Positions 21,916 to 34,355 of a stretch of DNA of 64,000 nucleotides are shown here, one piece after another. The notes beneath the pieces are model-generated. The model had not been told where the DNA came from and did not search any database. It saw only the letters and a list, made by a program, of their open reading frames with translations. The position numbers were made by a program, and so were the translations under genes. Where the stretch lies: assembly GCA_017506865.1 (NCBI GenBank), contig JAFCMP010000112.1, positions 372,001 through 436,000 of the forward strand, in the 5' to 3' direction. The stretch is from Tribonema minus. Lineage: Eukaryota > Sar > Xanthophyceae > Tribonematales > Tribonemataceae. Position 1 is the first letter of the stretch; the number at the start of each line of letters is the position of its first letter.

Positions 21916-24900
21916 TCAAGACCAGAGTTGGACGCACCTGTAGAGCAAGACTCTGCCCTTGTCATTGCCAACCGCCAAGAAGTTGCTGCTGGGGCTGAAG
22001 TCCAGGCAGAAAGGGTAGCCTAGGGGGGTGCGCTGTGTTGGCCAGTTGGCAAAGACAGTCCCAGTGGTCACGTGCACCAGTCGCAAGGCATCTTTCTTCT
22101 CACTGCTGGCAATGGCCAGCACCTGCACAAGTGGGTCAAAGCATGATGTCATGTTGGAGCATTGGAGCAGGCGCTCGATGCATGTGGTTGAAGGTGTGCA
22201 AGAAAGCAACATATTTGCATCGCAGTCATTGACAGATTGCCAGCATGAAGAAGCAGGAGAACGTCGCCTTCATGTTCCTATGCACATGGCACATCATGCA
22301 CGGGCACTGCGCATCGGGTTAATTGCATCAACATAATACATAAAATCTGCAAGCATGCATTTCATATTGCACATCCTGCAAATTCAGCATCTCGTTCTTT
22401 TTACCTGTGAGTCAGAGTTGAACTTGACGATTGTTGCAGGCGTGGTCAGGTTCATGATCGCGTGTAGAGGTTTTGGCCTGTATACCCCGATGCTGCCCGC
22501 AGAAGCAGCTGTCGCTGCCACAGAATCATAGATGTTGACCACCCCACTCTCGCTGCCCACGGCCATGTATCGGTGAGGCTGTGGTGGGCTAATGTCCAGC
22601 CCTGTGGTGCCGGTGCCACCCTGCAAGAGCACGCCACAGGGGTAGTGTTAGCAGGTGGGGCGTCACACAGGTGGCCTCGCAAAATTGCTTACTTTTGAAA
22701 GTACATCTTGGTGTCTGCTCATGTTTGTGGCTGAGATGCGGCCTGATGGCTGGCTATTGTGGTCTGACAGTGAAATCGTCCTTCTGTCATTGAGCTCTCT
22801 AGGCAACTGTCTGAAAACCTGCAAGTGGTGCACAACTGTGTCCAGCAGTAGCTGTGAATGGCTTGAAATTGAGGACTGCAAGATACCTTGCATCATTGCC
22901 AATAACACCATACGTTTTAAACAAGGTCACATTTGCACCCATGTTTGACTCATGCATCACGCCTGTGCATACCTCGTTGTACATGCGTTGCACGCAGCGG
23001 CTATGCCGGACGTCAAACTTGTACACTTCTGCATCCCTTCCGCTGGCCAAAATGTAGCGGCTGTCTGGCGAAAACACCAGCGCCTCCACTGAGCAGTTCA
23101 GCTTGAAGTCAGCTGCCCACTGCAACATGGTCACCGCAGAGCATTTGGTGCATTGTGTTAAGTGTTGGCGAAAGCACAGATGGTCATGATGAAGCTGCAG
23201 AACAAAATTTGAGAGTGAAACAACTAAAAACCATTATTCATCATATACTTCTACTTCTTTCTTTGACACTTGAGGCAATTCAAGTGTGCCAGTCTTCCCG
23301 GTTATGCTAACGGTATTTGTAAGGCCAATGGTGCAAGATATTATTGGTCAGCAGGATAGTATTGGTCAATTACATAATAATGCTCTCGATTGAAAAATTC
23401 AATGCTGTGTGATAATTTCCACATGTGGAGTACTCCAACATGGTGCCCACCAGCCGACGCATCAACTTGAGGGCTGTACATATTCAGCAGCAAGAGCAAC
23501 AGCTGCCATGCCATTATCTCATTGGTTTGAATGTCATCTTCTAGTCAACATCATCACTGCCCCTGTTGTGTACATGTGCCCCTGTTGTGTACATGAGCAA
23601 AAGTGATCGAGTTGACATGACCTGATCCGCATCGTTGACACAACCTAATCCAGGTGCAAATTGTTCCATGTTCAAGTTGGGGTAGGGAAGAGCTCAGGCG
23701 GAACACAGGCTAACATTGAGGACGCACCAGCACTGTAAGAGCAACATGCATGAGGAGCTGCTAGCAACCGCCACCACAGCAGAGGCATAACATCCGCCCA
23801 CCATCAAAAGTGTGTACAGGTGGATGTGTTGCTGCGCAGTTGCTGTCACCTGCTTTGTCTTTGCTGACACCAGCATGATGTAGCCAGCCGATGCTGCAAA
23901 TGCTATCCATTCTCCGTTCGGTGACAGCGCAAACTTTGCCAGCGTGCTTTGTGCCTTTCCAGCAGCATTCCTGATGCTGGGTACTCGCTGCACGACGCCA
24001 GACTGCACGTCGTAGTAGTAGAAGTGTGGCTTGTCGCCAGACAAGATCACCTGCACAAAACGTGGAGCAAATGCCAGCAAAGAGGTTTCAGGCTGAGAAC
24101 AGCATGCCAGCAATAACAGCCTTGTTTGCAACCTTGGCATGACCCGCATTACTGCTGCCAAGCATCAGCAGCATGCACAACATGCATGGCACATGAAGCG
24201 TTTGTGTACATGGGACCCACGGCCATGATGGACCGACGTTTGCTGAATCGTTGCACTGTGAACAATCAGCCTCATCAAAGCAGTGCTAGCGACAAAGTTG
24301 TGGGCATATGTTGCTCTGCGCATCAAAGCAGTGCTAGCGACAAAGTTGTGGGCATATGTTGCTCTGCGTCCGCAGCTGAAATTTTGTGTCTTGTGCGTAT
24401 TGCGTTACCTGGTCATCAGCCGTGAAGGCAGCCTGTGTTATTGGCAGATCCTTGAGCATCACGCCATGCACCTTGCTGTTTTCCTCTCCGTCCACCTGCA
24501 GCAGAACAGTAGTAGCGACAGAGTCAGCATCAGCAAGCCACAGAATTGCATGCTCAGTGCAGCATTTCATCCCACAGTACTTTGAAGCTTGCTGTCGCCA
24601 ATCAACAACTGCGTCATAAGTGGTGGTTGACAGTCTTCTGCACCCACAGCTGCGACAAATGATGCACGCATGCATGCAACAACAGCAAGATGGTGATGCA
24701 TACAATCCATGCATGTCCAACATGTGCGCAAGTACATACCTGAAAGAAACGCAGTGTCTTGTCCAGGCCTGCAGTGAGCAGCAGTTCGCCTGATGAATGG
24801 AACTGTACACTGCGCACAACTGCCTTGCTGGGATCGTGCTGGTTGGCATCTTTGCAGCGCAGCGCAAATATGTTGCCAGGGCGCAGGTTCGCTCCGCCTC

Positions 24901-25831
24901 TCCCTGCTATCAGCCTGTCTGAGTTGGCCAATAGGTCTTGTGCAAATGATTCCTCCTCATCGTCGCTGCTGTCCTCATCCGCATTGTTCTAGGGTGCCAG
25001 ACAGGCAAAAGCATGGGTATTGATGAGAAGCAGCAAGCAAGTCTGCCGACATAAATTGCGGACACGCCGTCGCTGGCCAGGCCACTACAACATCATTGAA
25101 TTGTAGTTGGCTTACATGCAGAGCATGGCACTGGGCAGCCCGTGCCGCCTGCTGCCCTCAAAACACCACCATGCCCAATTCAGATCATGCATCAAATGTG
25201 TACATGTTACCAGACTCAAGCAAAGTGGCAGATCGGGGTGTGCCTCAAACCAGCCATGCTTCTCCCATGACGGAACAGAGGGCTCAAATGTGTGCTGCAA
25301 AGATCATTGAGCGGCTGCGTACAGTAGCTTCATACATGTAAGAGCATAGGACGTCTAGGTGACCCGAAGCGCATTGCTCACCTTTGGTTCAGCCCAGGCC
25401 TGGCCAACATTACTCCTGGAAAACCGAGCCCGTAGCCGGCGCTCCAGCTCCGTGCCTGCCATCAGACCATCACTCTTCGTTTCCCTCAACTTTCGGAGCC
25501 GCAGCTTTGCAGATACATCCACGTGCACATCGCCGTCATCAGCGTCGGCCCAGACCGCGCCGCCATTGCCGCTGCCTGTGGCTGCAGGCTGGTCGTCGGA
25601 CTGATTGCTGTGTGTGCTGGTACGTGTCAGCAGCGGCATTGCAGTCGTGCTGCTGTTACCACCGAACAGCAGCGCGCTGAGGGCCTTGTCGTGCTCATCA
25701 TCGGATCCATCGCTACCACTTGGTTGTTCACTTGGTTCTGCAGCTCCGCCCTTGCTACGGCCGCCGCTGCTGCCAGTTGGAAGCTCGCGCGACCTAGGGC
25801 GCTTTCGAGATGACAGCTTCACGCCTGACAT
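21916..25831 (-). CDS. UTP18: UTP18, U3 snoRNP / small-subunit processome WD-repeat protein
   Basis: Seven exons in phase: 25382-25831, 24740-24988, 24409-24495, 23850-24050, 22973-23119, 22405-22620 and 21916-22122, for about 518 residues from ATG 25831. The N-terminal part has the UTP18 hallmarks: ALSALLFGG, then AVWADADDGDVHVDVSAKLR, LRKLRE and ERRLRARF. WD repeats follow with VRSVQFHSSGELLLTAGLDK, LAKFALSPNGEWIAFAAS, EALVFSPDSRYILASGRDAEV, MAVGSESGVVNIY, and finally LDFSPSSNFLAVGNDKGRV. The protein belongs to the UtpB subcomplex and acts in the nucleolus in early 18S pre-rRNA processing. The C-terminus is uncertain: exon 7 reads to a TGA at 21916, but a GTGCGT donor right after LLYR may lead to another short exon. 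It is divergent from, and close to, PNPase. Confidence 0.93.
24273..24368. repeat. Exact 48 bp tandem duplication in a UTP18 intron
   Basis: Copies at 24273-24320 and 24321-24368 are identical and adjacent. They lie between UTP18 exons 3 and 4, about 40 bp downstream of the exon 3 donor on the minus strand. Confidence 0.92.
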
Positions 25832-25966
25832 CGTCAAGTACACCGTCTGCCGCTTTGGGGGGGGGACCACGTTGGCAAGGGATGGCTAGAAGTTTGGACT
25901 TGAAGTACTGATGGCGCTTGACTGACACATACAACACATACAGTTGGCGAGAGGTGTAGCAGGGCC
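25832..25966. promoter_or_regulatory. Shared divergent upstream region of UTP18 and PNPase
   Basis: Only 135 bp separate the two ATGs. The middle holds GAAGTTTGGACTTGAAGTAC (25889-25908), about 58 bp from each start codon. This resembles the TTGAAGTT elements at other gene starts here. A bidirectional promoter is likely but inferred. Confidence 0.5.
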
Positions 25967-28900
25967 ATGCGCGCGGCGTTGACTGCGCTGGTGCTGTGCA
26001 CTGGACCATGCGCAGGCTTTGCGCCGCCCACGGCTGCCCGCAATCGAGGGTTGAGCAAGCGGTCGTCGCGTCGTTCAGCAAATGCTCGCATGGCATACAG
26101 CATCACCTCCGAGCCAGGTGGTAAGAGCGTGCTGACTGTCGACGTTGCTGGGGGGCAGCTGACTTTCGAGACTGGGCGCATCGGCAGACAAGCACATGGC
26201 GCGGTGCTCTCCCGGGACGGCGACACCATGCTCTATACCACGGCCTGTGCTGACAGCTCTGCTGGGCTGCTGGACTTTGCACCTCTCAAAGTGGACTACC
26301 AGGAGCGATTCAGCTCCGCGGGAATGACTTCAGGGGGGTGAGTATCCAGCTAATTACAGACAACGACCAAATTACAACTTCAACATGTCCTGCCCTCGAA
26401 CCACCGACATCCTCTGACGTACATGCACTTGTCGCTGCTGATCCGGATGTTGTTGTACATACAGGTACAACAAACGAGATGGCCGTGCATCTGAAAAAGA
26501 GGTGCTCGTCAGCAGGCTTATAGACCGGCCTTTAAGGCCCATGATAGCTCAGGGCTGGACTCACGAGACGCAGCTCATCACATGGGTCGTGTCCTACGAT
26601 GGCTCTCGGCCGCCAGAGCCACTTGCTATCACCAGGTGAATTTCAAGTGCTTGGAGCACACAATAACTTGCGTTCCATATTGTTGCGCTTTGTTCACTAC
26701 ATGATACACTTGAAAACTGCTGCTGTTCTGCTAAGCATTTGCTTGTAATGTGGCTGATTAAGCTGTGTGGCTTTGATCAGCAATTGCTGAATTTATCAGA
26801 AATTTATGTCACATGATATGTCACATGGATTTTCCAAGTATCTAATCAGATCCTGCTGCTGTATGCATGCCCTTGTTGTCAGCGCATCGGCATCGCTCTG
26901 CCTGAGCCAGGTGCCCATGCGGCGAGCGGTTGCAGGAGTGACCGTTGGAATGGATGGGGAGGGTAACTATGTTGTCAACCCTGACAAAGCAATAGCGGAT
27001 GAGTCCAGGCTGACACTTAGCTTGGCTGGCACGGCAGAGGTGCGTGTGCTTCCTTCATAACAAAGTGTCCGCCAGTGCATGGCAGCCAGGCGACATGAGC
27101 CCCCTCACTGCATTGACCTCATAAACCAGCAGCAGTAAGGGTGGTTCTTATATGACCTCAGAAGGAAACACTAAGGGTGGCTCTTGTATTAACTCAAAAG
27201 GGAGCAATGTGCAGAAGAAACATGCTGCATGTATGGCATCTTCCAAGGTTTTTCCAGGAGCATGGGTACGGATACCGTTAGCATATCGCATCATCACATG
27301 TGCAGGCCGAAGCTTGCAGTTCGTTGGCACCACAACCTGCTATTCCGCTTGCTGCAGCATCGATTCAGCGCCCTTGATCAAATTTGTGTGTGCTCTTCCT
27401 TCTGCATGACAAGCCACTTGACTCAATCGCCTTGTTTCGCGGCTTTGCACAACAGGGTGTGTTGATGATTGAGGGAGCATGCGACTTTCTGACGGAGGAG
27501 CAGATGGTCTCAGCAATTGAAGCTGGCCATGCGGCAGTCAGAGAGATATGTCTGGGGCTGGAGGCATGGGCAGCGGAGGTGGGGAGGCCCAAACAGCTGG
27601 ACACACTAAGAAAAGTGCCTGAGGCTCTCAAGAAGGCACTGGAGGAGCAGTTCCAGGACAAGATTGATGCAGGTCAGGCCAGCAATTTGCTGATCTATGC
27701 CACTGGTTGTGCGTCACTGTTGGACACAACATATACCTATGTGGTAGAGACACAAGGAGGATAACTTTTTCCTGGATCGACGTGTATGTAGTGCACAACC
27801 TTCATCAGTTATGAGTATGCAAGACGTCTATGTGTAGGAATGGTGATCGTTCACAAAATCTGGACTAAGTAGCCCAGTGCAATGTAGCAGTGTTAACTCT
27901 GGTCATTGGTTGACCATCTGCATTCAGGCTGCACTCTCATCGCTCACAAATGTGCAGAAAGGAGAAATCATCGGCACACGAACATTGTGGCAGATACACT
28001 CAAGTTGGTCTAGTTGCAATGTCAGGCAGCACCGCATGTGGCGCAATAACATGCGTCAAGCTAACGTCTCGTCAGCTTGTGTAGTGGTATCTCAATATCT
28101 TGTGTAGCAATCAGATGAGGCGGCGTTTGTGACATGCATATATGAATGTACTGATGCATGTACACGTAGTGCCAAACTACAGGTATAAACAAGTTTCCCC
28201 GTCGTTGCAGCGTGGAAACATACATGTCAGGCAGCACCGCATGTGGCGCAATAACATGCGTCAAGCTAACGTCTCGTCAGCTTGTGTAGTGGTATCTCAA
28301 TGTAGCAATCAGATGAGGCGGCGTTTGTGACATGCATATATGAATGTACTGATGCATGTACACGTAGTGCCAAACTACAGGTATAAACAAGTTTCCCCGT
28401 CGTTGCAGCGTGGAAACATACATTGAGCCCATACGTGGACAAAGGTCAGGTGATGAAAGGACATTGGAACGCACATATGACATGTGGCGTCATACTGAGC
28501 GGACACCCCGTAAGCATATGTGGCAGATGGGCTCGTTGGCTGGCGCGTGTTCATGTGTTCACCATATTGCGGCGCCATGTTACGTAGATCATCTGGTCAT
28601 ATGATATGCATTCTTGTCGTGTGGTGCAGCTTTACGCGCGGACACGGACAAGCTGGGACAGAGCGCTGCGTCCGCTGGAGTGGACAGTGAGGCGCACGCG
28701 CTTCTCACCCTGAGCAATGCCGCAGAGGGCGACACTCATGAGCGCTTTGAGGGTGTGGATGTGTGTGTTGCGCTCAAGAAGCTGTGGGCATCGCGCCTGC
28801 GGAAGATGGTGCACGAAGGGGGCAGGCGCAGCGACGGACGCAGACCAAATGAGGTGGGTGTGCAACTCCTATCACATGTGTTTGACCTCCTGCTGTCATT

Positions 28901-31900
28901 TACTTGGTTATGGGGGCCCTTGATCCAGCAATGACTGCACATGACATGCACGTACTCGGTCACACAGCACAGGCTGCTATCTCTGAGCGCGCTGCTGTGG
29001 GATGCGCAAGGCATTGCATGGCGTTGCAGGCAATGCTGTCTGCATGGAACGCTTGCCACAGAGTCCGCAACAGGACAGCTAGCTCCCTTTTGTTAGAGTG
29101 CTCTGAGAGAAAGTGCTCTGAGAGAAAGTGCTCTGAGAGAAAGTGGCCAGCCATGAGAGCAGTGCTTTGCATCAACTCTTGACAATGTGACGTTGACATT
29201 GTGATGTCAATGTTATGTCAAAAACGTTTTACATCACCTGTTGCATGTCAACACTAGCTTACTCACTTTTTCGACCTTTGTGGTGCATACATGCACTGCA
29301 TGGCACCTTGCATGAAAGTTGCCATTCATACCCTGCACATATTCACGATCACATCATACCATACTTTGAAGTTTACTTCAGTACTTGAATATTACGTCAG
29401 CGCTTTGACCTTCATTGTGTGTGGTTTGCACGTTGTGCAGGTTCGCCCCATCAGCATTGAGACATCCGTGCTGGCGCGCACGCATGGCAGCGCGCTGTTC
29501 ACCAGGGGAGAGACGCAAGCCCTAGCTACTGTCACATTGGGCGGCAGGTACGTTTGTCTTGCTATTTTGTATGCAAAATGTCATCTTGTGTGTTTTTCTG
29601 ACTGTGCTGCTTATGGAGCTCCTGGTATATGCTGCGGGTTAACTTGATTGCTGGGTGTTGGAGCTGCCATCTGCTTGATCCTATGCCACTAGTGTCTTCT
29701 AACCGTGTTTTTATCGTCGTGCATGCGTTGTGTGCGCTCTGCAGCTCAATGGCGCAAAAGACAGAGGGCATCGATGGGTCTCAGAGCAAACGGTTCTACC
29801 TGCAGTATACCTTTCCGCCATCATGTGTGGGGGAGGTTGGACGTGTTGGGGCCCCCGGCAGGCGTGAGGTGAGCACACAGCAGCATACATGGGAGTACAT
29901 TGCCTGAGCATGAATGCGCAGGATTGAACTCCTGTCAATGCTTGCCTGACTTGACTTGACCACTTTACTGACCATGAAGCACACGGTGTCAAGCAGTGTG
30001 TCTCACTTTTCATTTCCCCTTTTCATTTGCTTTGATCTTCAGCGCACCATGTTACATACATGCGACGCGTGCACTAACATTTGCTCTGGGTGGCTGGATG
30101 GCAATCACATTGTGTGGCAGGTTGGGCATGGAAACCTTGCTGAAAGGGCCTTGGCACCCGTCATACCAGATGACGAGAGCTTCCCATACTCCATCAGGGT
30201 GGAGTCACTCATAACAGAGTCGTGTGGGTCCAGCTCTATGGCTAGGTGAGAGCTGCCCGTCGGTCATTTGCTGAGTGTTTGTCACACCAGCTGCTTCATT
30301 GCATATGCCTTGTTTATGCTCTTGCGCACCCGGAACGGTGGCTTCGGGTGCACTCTCAGAATCTCTGCTGGCAGCATATGCATCCATGATGATCATCAAA
30401 CACGCCCTGATCATTGACACGCCCTGTTGTGTTCTCATTATGTGACTGCTGCTTCTCTGGTTCGTGCCTGTATCGATGCAGCGTGTGTGGCGGTTGCATG
30501 GCATTAATGGATGCCGGCGTGCCAGTCAAGAGGCCCATCGCTGGGGTGGCAATGGGGCTGCTGCTGGATGAGGTGGGTGCTTGGATACGTCTCTCTCATG
30601 TACTAGCCCTGTAAGAGCTCAAACAATTGTGTAGCCATCATCAGGCCGCCCTTCACGATCAGCAGAAAGGGCGTTGTATTTGCAACAAACATCTGACGTT
30701 TGCGTCACTTAAAGTCACGTCCCCCGCATGTACATATCAGTGCCATGTTGACTTCAATGACTACATTGGTGGGCAGGATGCACGGCTGCCATCAGCTTGA
30801 CTTTCATCATGAATACCTCAACGCTTTGTCAATTATTTCTGCCATGTGGCAACAGTGTTGTGTATTTTAGTCCTCTATCTCTACCCTGCCTGTTCATTTT
30901 GCCATCTACGTGCGTAGTGAGGAGTCAATGCGAGCTTCTCCAAAACATGTACCTATGTGCTATGACAGGACGCGGAAGGAGGTGCAAGCGGCGAGGGGGG
31001 AGTTGTGCTCACAGATATTCTGGGCTTGGAAGATGCTCTCGGCACAATGGATTTCAAGGTAATGCACAAGCCAACGCTCTTGTTTATTTTGAGACAGCCC
31101 GTGGTTCGCACTGCATCTCACCATCTTTAAAGCCGGTACAAAGGAAACGCAATGTGAAGGCTATGGTGTGGTTGTGACTGACATTGGTCTATTATTAGGT
31201 TGAAGTCCGTCAGCCAGCCCAAGAGAGCAATCACTGTCCACGCATGCTTGCAGAATTGCCTGTTTCAGATTCAACACCAATTTTGGCAGAGAAACACGCC
31301 TGTGTTTTACCACTTACGTCAAGGTGCAATGGCTCAACACGTTGTCAGATCAAGGCGCAATGGGTACACACATTGTCAGAGGACACGCAAACCGGTCAGT
31401 GGTATTGTAGCACTGCTATGTCCGCTTGTGGCCCACAGTTGAATCTGCGTGTGCATCTGCTCATGCTTCGGCGGGTGCTTTGTGTATGTACCGTGCATTT
31501 GCTGCATTCTTGCAGGTGGCTGGTGACAAGGACGCCATCACCACCTTTCAAATGGACATCAAGTGCGAGGGGCTGACCATAGCACTGCTCACCAAGGCAC
31601 TTGCACAGGTAAACTTCTCCGGCCGTTGCAATGGCACATTGTTACAGTGTAAGTGTGCGTGGTGATGTCATCCTGTCTCACCTGGACGACTGACGGTGAC
31701 TGCAGTTCTACTTCGAAGTATGCACATTCTTCTCAGTCAACCTAGACACCACTGACAGCAATGTGACAACAGCGGAAACTTCCATGCTACTCGGATTGCT
31801 ATGTGCATACACTTACACTTGTGAGTCGGTGTGCACTAAGTGACCGTTACAAGCTGGCCCATGGCTTTCCTGTGCCTGACTTGTTCACACATGATTTGCA

Positions 31901-34355
31901 CACATGAATCACATGTGAGGGATTTCAATTGAGGTTGTCATGACTGGAGATGACATCGCACTTTGCACACACTGCCGCCGCCCCTTTGCTTGGATTAAAT
32001 ATGATTTATGGTGCTGTTCGTAATCACACATCACACGCACTGGCCTCACTGACATTTGGCGCACGCTGCTGCATGCAGGCCAAGGAAGGGCGCTTGCATA
32101 TCCTAGGGGAGATGGCCAAAGCACTGGCAGAACCACGACCTACTCTTAGCAAGTGGGCACCAATCTTTTCTGTGTTTAAGGTTCCGCTGGACAGCATTGG
32201 CAGGTGCGTGTGGTCGTCATTGTTCACCTTTGGCACGCGCTCTTAGAAACCGTGATCATACATGTGTGCGCATGCTCACACATACAACCTGTACGCAAGA
32301 CGCACACATTCAAAGATCAACATTTCATCTCTAAGTTTGCGGCACTATGACCATACCGCGGCATTCATACTGCGGTCAATGCAGCGATGTGCTTCTTTGC
32401 CTTCCCTGCCATCCGTACATCTCCATCTAGCTGACCTTGCCATGTATGTGGCATGTGCATGCAGGATCATCGGCCCTGGCGGGAAGCAGATCAGACAGAT
32501 TATCGAGGAGTTTGCTCTGGGCAATGTTGAGATTGCAGAGGACGGTACTGTGTTTGTGTCGAGCATGGATGCTGACGCCAATGAGAGAGCGTCGCGCTTC
32601 ATCCAGGTAGGCACGACATGCGGCGGCATTGGAGAATGGCAATCTGTTCACGTGATTGACTTGGGTGCATTGCAGTCTTTGTAATGGCTGCATCAGGTCC
32701 AACAAGCATGCAGCGACCAAAAAGCGTCGACTGCCAACGGTGTATGCAGTGCATGTTACCATGTTGCCATGTTACCATGTTGCCATCCGCTTTTGTCAGA
32801 CATGCACCAATCAATGAATGTGATCGTGTCCCACTGTGCACCAGAATAAAATTTGATGACCCTGCAGGACCGCTCTGCAGCCTGGGCCAGTCAGCGCCTT
32901 GCCTTACGTGTTGCTCTTTATTGCCTTTGCTGACGCAGGCCCTGGCAGGAGAGGCTGGCGGCGGTCGCGGCTCACGCAATGGAGGACGGGACCAGCAGAG
33001 GGCACCAGCATCACCACCCTCAGAGCCAGCTGAGAAGCCAGAGGTGTGTGCCTCAAGCTATGCTCGGTAATGCGAATGTGTTTCAGTGTTCAGCATCTAG
33101 AGCTGCACAATTGTGTATGTCATCATTGTGCCACTGATGCCCACACATGGCTGTATGGATGCATATGTCAGCTTTCATGTGTTGCCTCTACATCATAGCA
33201 GAGCATTCGTACTTCTAAACAGCATGTACTTGGGAGTATCATGACAGGCGTGCAGTTGCATGAGCGCATGGTAAAGTGTGTCCTCATTGTGACAAACTTA
33301 ACGCGCTTTTCCTGGCCTTGCGCTTACCACAGATTGGGAAGGTGTACCGTGAGTGTGTGGTGAAGGGCGTGCACAACTTTGGGTGCTTTGTGGAGATAGC
33401 TACAGGACTGGAGGGACTGGTCCATGTCAGCGAATTAGACATGCAGCGCATCAGGAGTGTGGAGGGGTTTGTCAACGTGGGAGATAAGCTAGGTGAGAGC
33501 GCTGTTGCCTCTTGATCTGTCTTAGCTGCTGGCATGTGTGTTGTACAGTATCTGCTGTGGCGGCTGGGATTGCACGCTGGTGGTGTGCGGGCAAGATACA
33601 CAGTGGCTTGCTTACATTATAAACAGCTGATGATGATCACCAAATTCACATGCCAGTTGACATCTTGTTGTGCTGTCTTGCATCAGCGCTTGCGTGCCAT
33701 ACAGGTACTGGCGCCTGGACCACTTCAAGAGCAAGCAGTCACCTGTGTGCATGCAAGCTGCACATATATTCGTTGTTGTTGCATACTTGAATGCCCGTGT
33801 ACTGCTCTCTGTTGCAGATGTGAAGCTGCTGGGCATGAATGAGAAGGGGCAGCTCCGGTTAAGCCGCAAGGCTGCCATGGCTGAAGACCGGGCAGCAGCT
33901 GCTCTGGCATCTGCACCAGTCGCAGGCACAGAGGTGCGAACACATGTTGTCGGACAGTACATGTATGCGTGATGCTGGTTGGTTCAACATGTGCCTGTTG
34001 AAGTACTGAACAGTGCAATGACACAAGTGTTGCCCAGCACCCACAACTTGGCAGCAGCAATGTCCACATTGCTTTCTGCCTTGAAGGTATTGGCATGCAA
34101 GGTATTGTATGATGACAATGGGCCGCAGTGCCTTTTCAGCACCCAAGACCATGCACTGTTGTTGTCCGCAGCTGCCTGTCGCGTCTTTGTGTCAGCTCGC
34201 TTCTCTGCCGTTGATCCGCATGTTGCTTTGCGCAGGCCGCTACTGAAGCGGAAGCCACAGAAACAACAGCTGCTGAGTCGGTCAACGGCGTGAGCGATGA
34301 GGCTAAGCCGGTCAATGGAGTGAGCGATGAGGCAGCTGTTGCTGTTGAGCCATAG
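25967..34355 (+). CDS. PNP: Polynucleotide phosphorylase, bacterial type, probably plastid-targeted
   Basis: Seventeen exons in phase total 2538 bp (845 residues): 25967-26337, 26465-26635, 26883-27039, 27456-27672, 28630-28853, 29441-29547, 29745-29868, 30121-30245, 30482-30572, 30969-31058, 31516-31608, 32079-32203, 32465-32606, 32939-33043, 33333-33492, 33818-33933 and 34236-34355. Domains in order are the first RNase PH core ([18 protein letters not shown], then LIDRPLRPM), a helical linker, and the second core. The second core has [14 protein letters not shown], the phosphate-binding [14 protein letters not shown] and [19 protein letters not shown] follows ([12 protein letters not shown], residues about 632-679), then S1 ([20 protein letters not shown], about 715-785). 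The enzyme degrades RNA 3' to 5' with phosphate and can add tails; in plastids it processes mRNA ends. The N-terminus [17 protein letters not shown], then [11 protein letters not shown], resembles a signal plus transit peptide. All core motifs are intact, so it is likely active. Confidence 0.97.
28021..28423. repeat. About 200 bp tandem duplication in PNPase intron 4
   Basis: Copy 1 (28021-28225, 205 bp) and copy 2 (28226-28423, 198 bp) abut and are nearly identical. The visible difference is a 7 bp deletion in copy 2, near the point where copy 1 reads CAATATCTTGTGTAGC. Each copy contains a TTGCAG acceptor-like site. No terminal inverted repeats or coding content were seen. Confidence 0.95.
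29098..29142. repeat. 15 bp unit repeated three times in PNPase intron 5
   Basis: GTGCTCTGAGAGAAA occurs three times without interruption (29098-29112, 29113-29127, 29128-29142). Confidence 0.93.

Noticed and set aside
28021..28423. Transposon or CRISPR-like array
   Set aside because: Only two adjacent copies, no terminal inverted repeats, no spacers and no coding potential.
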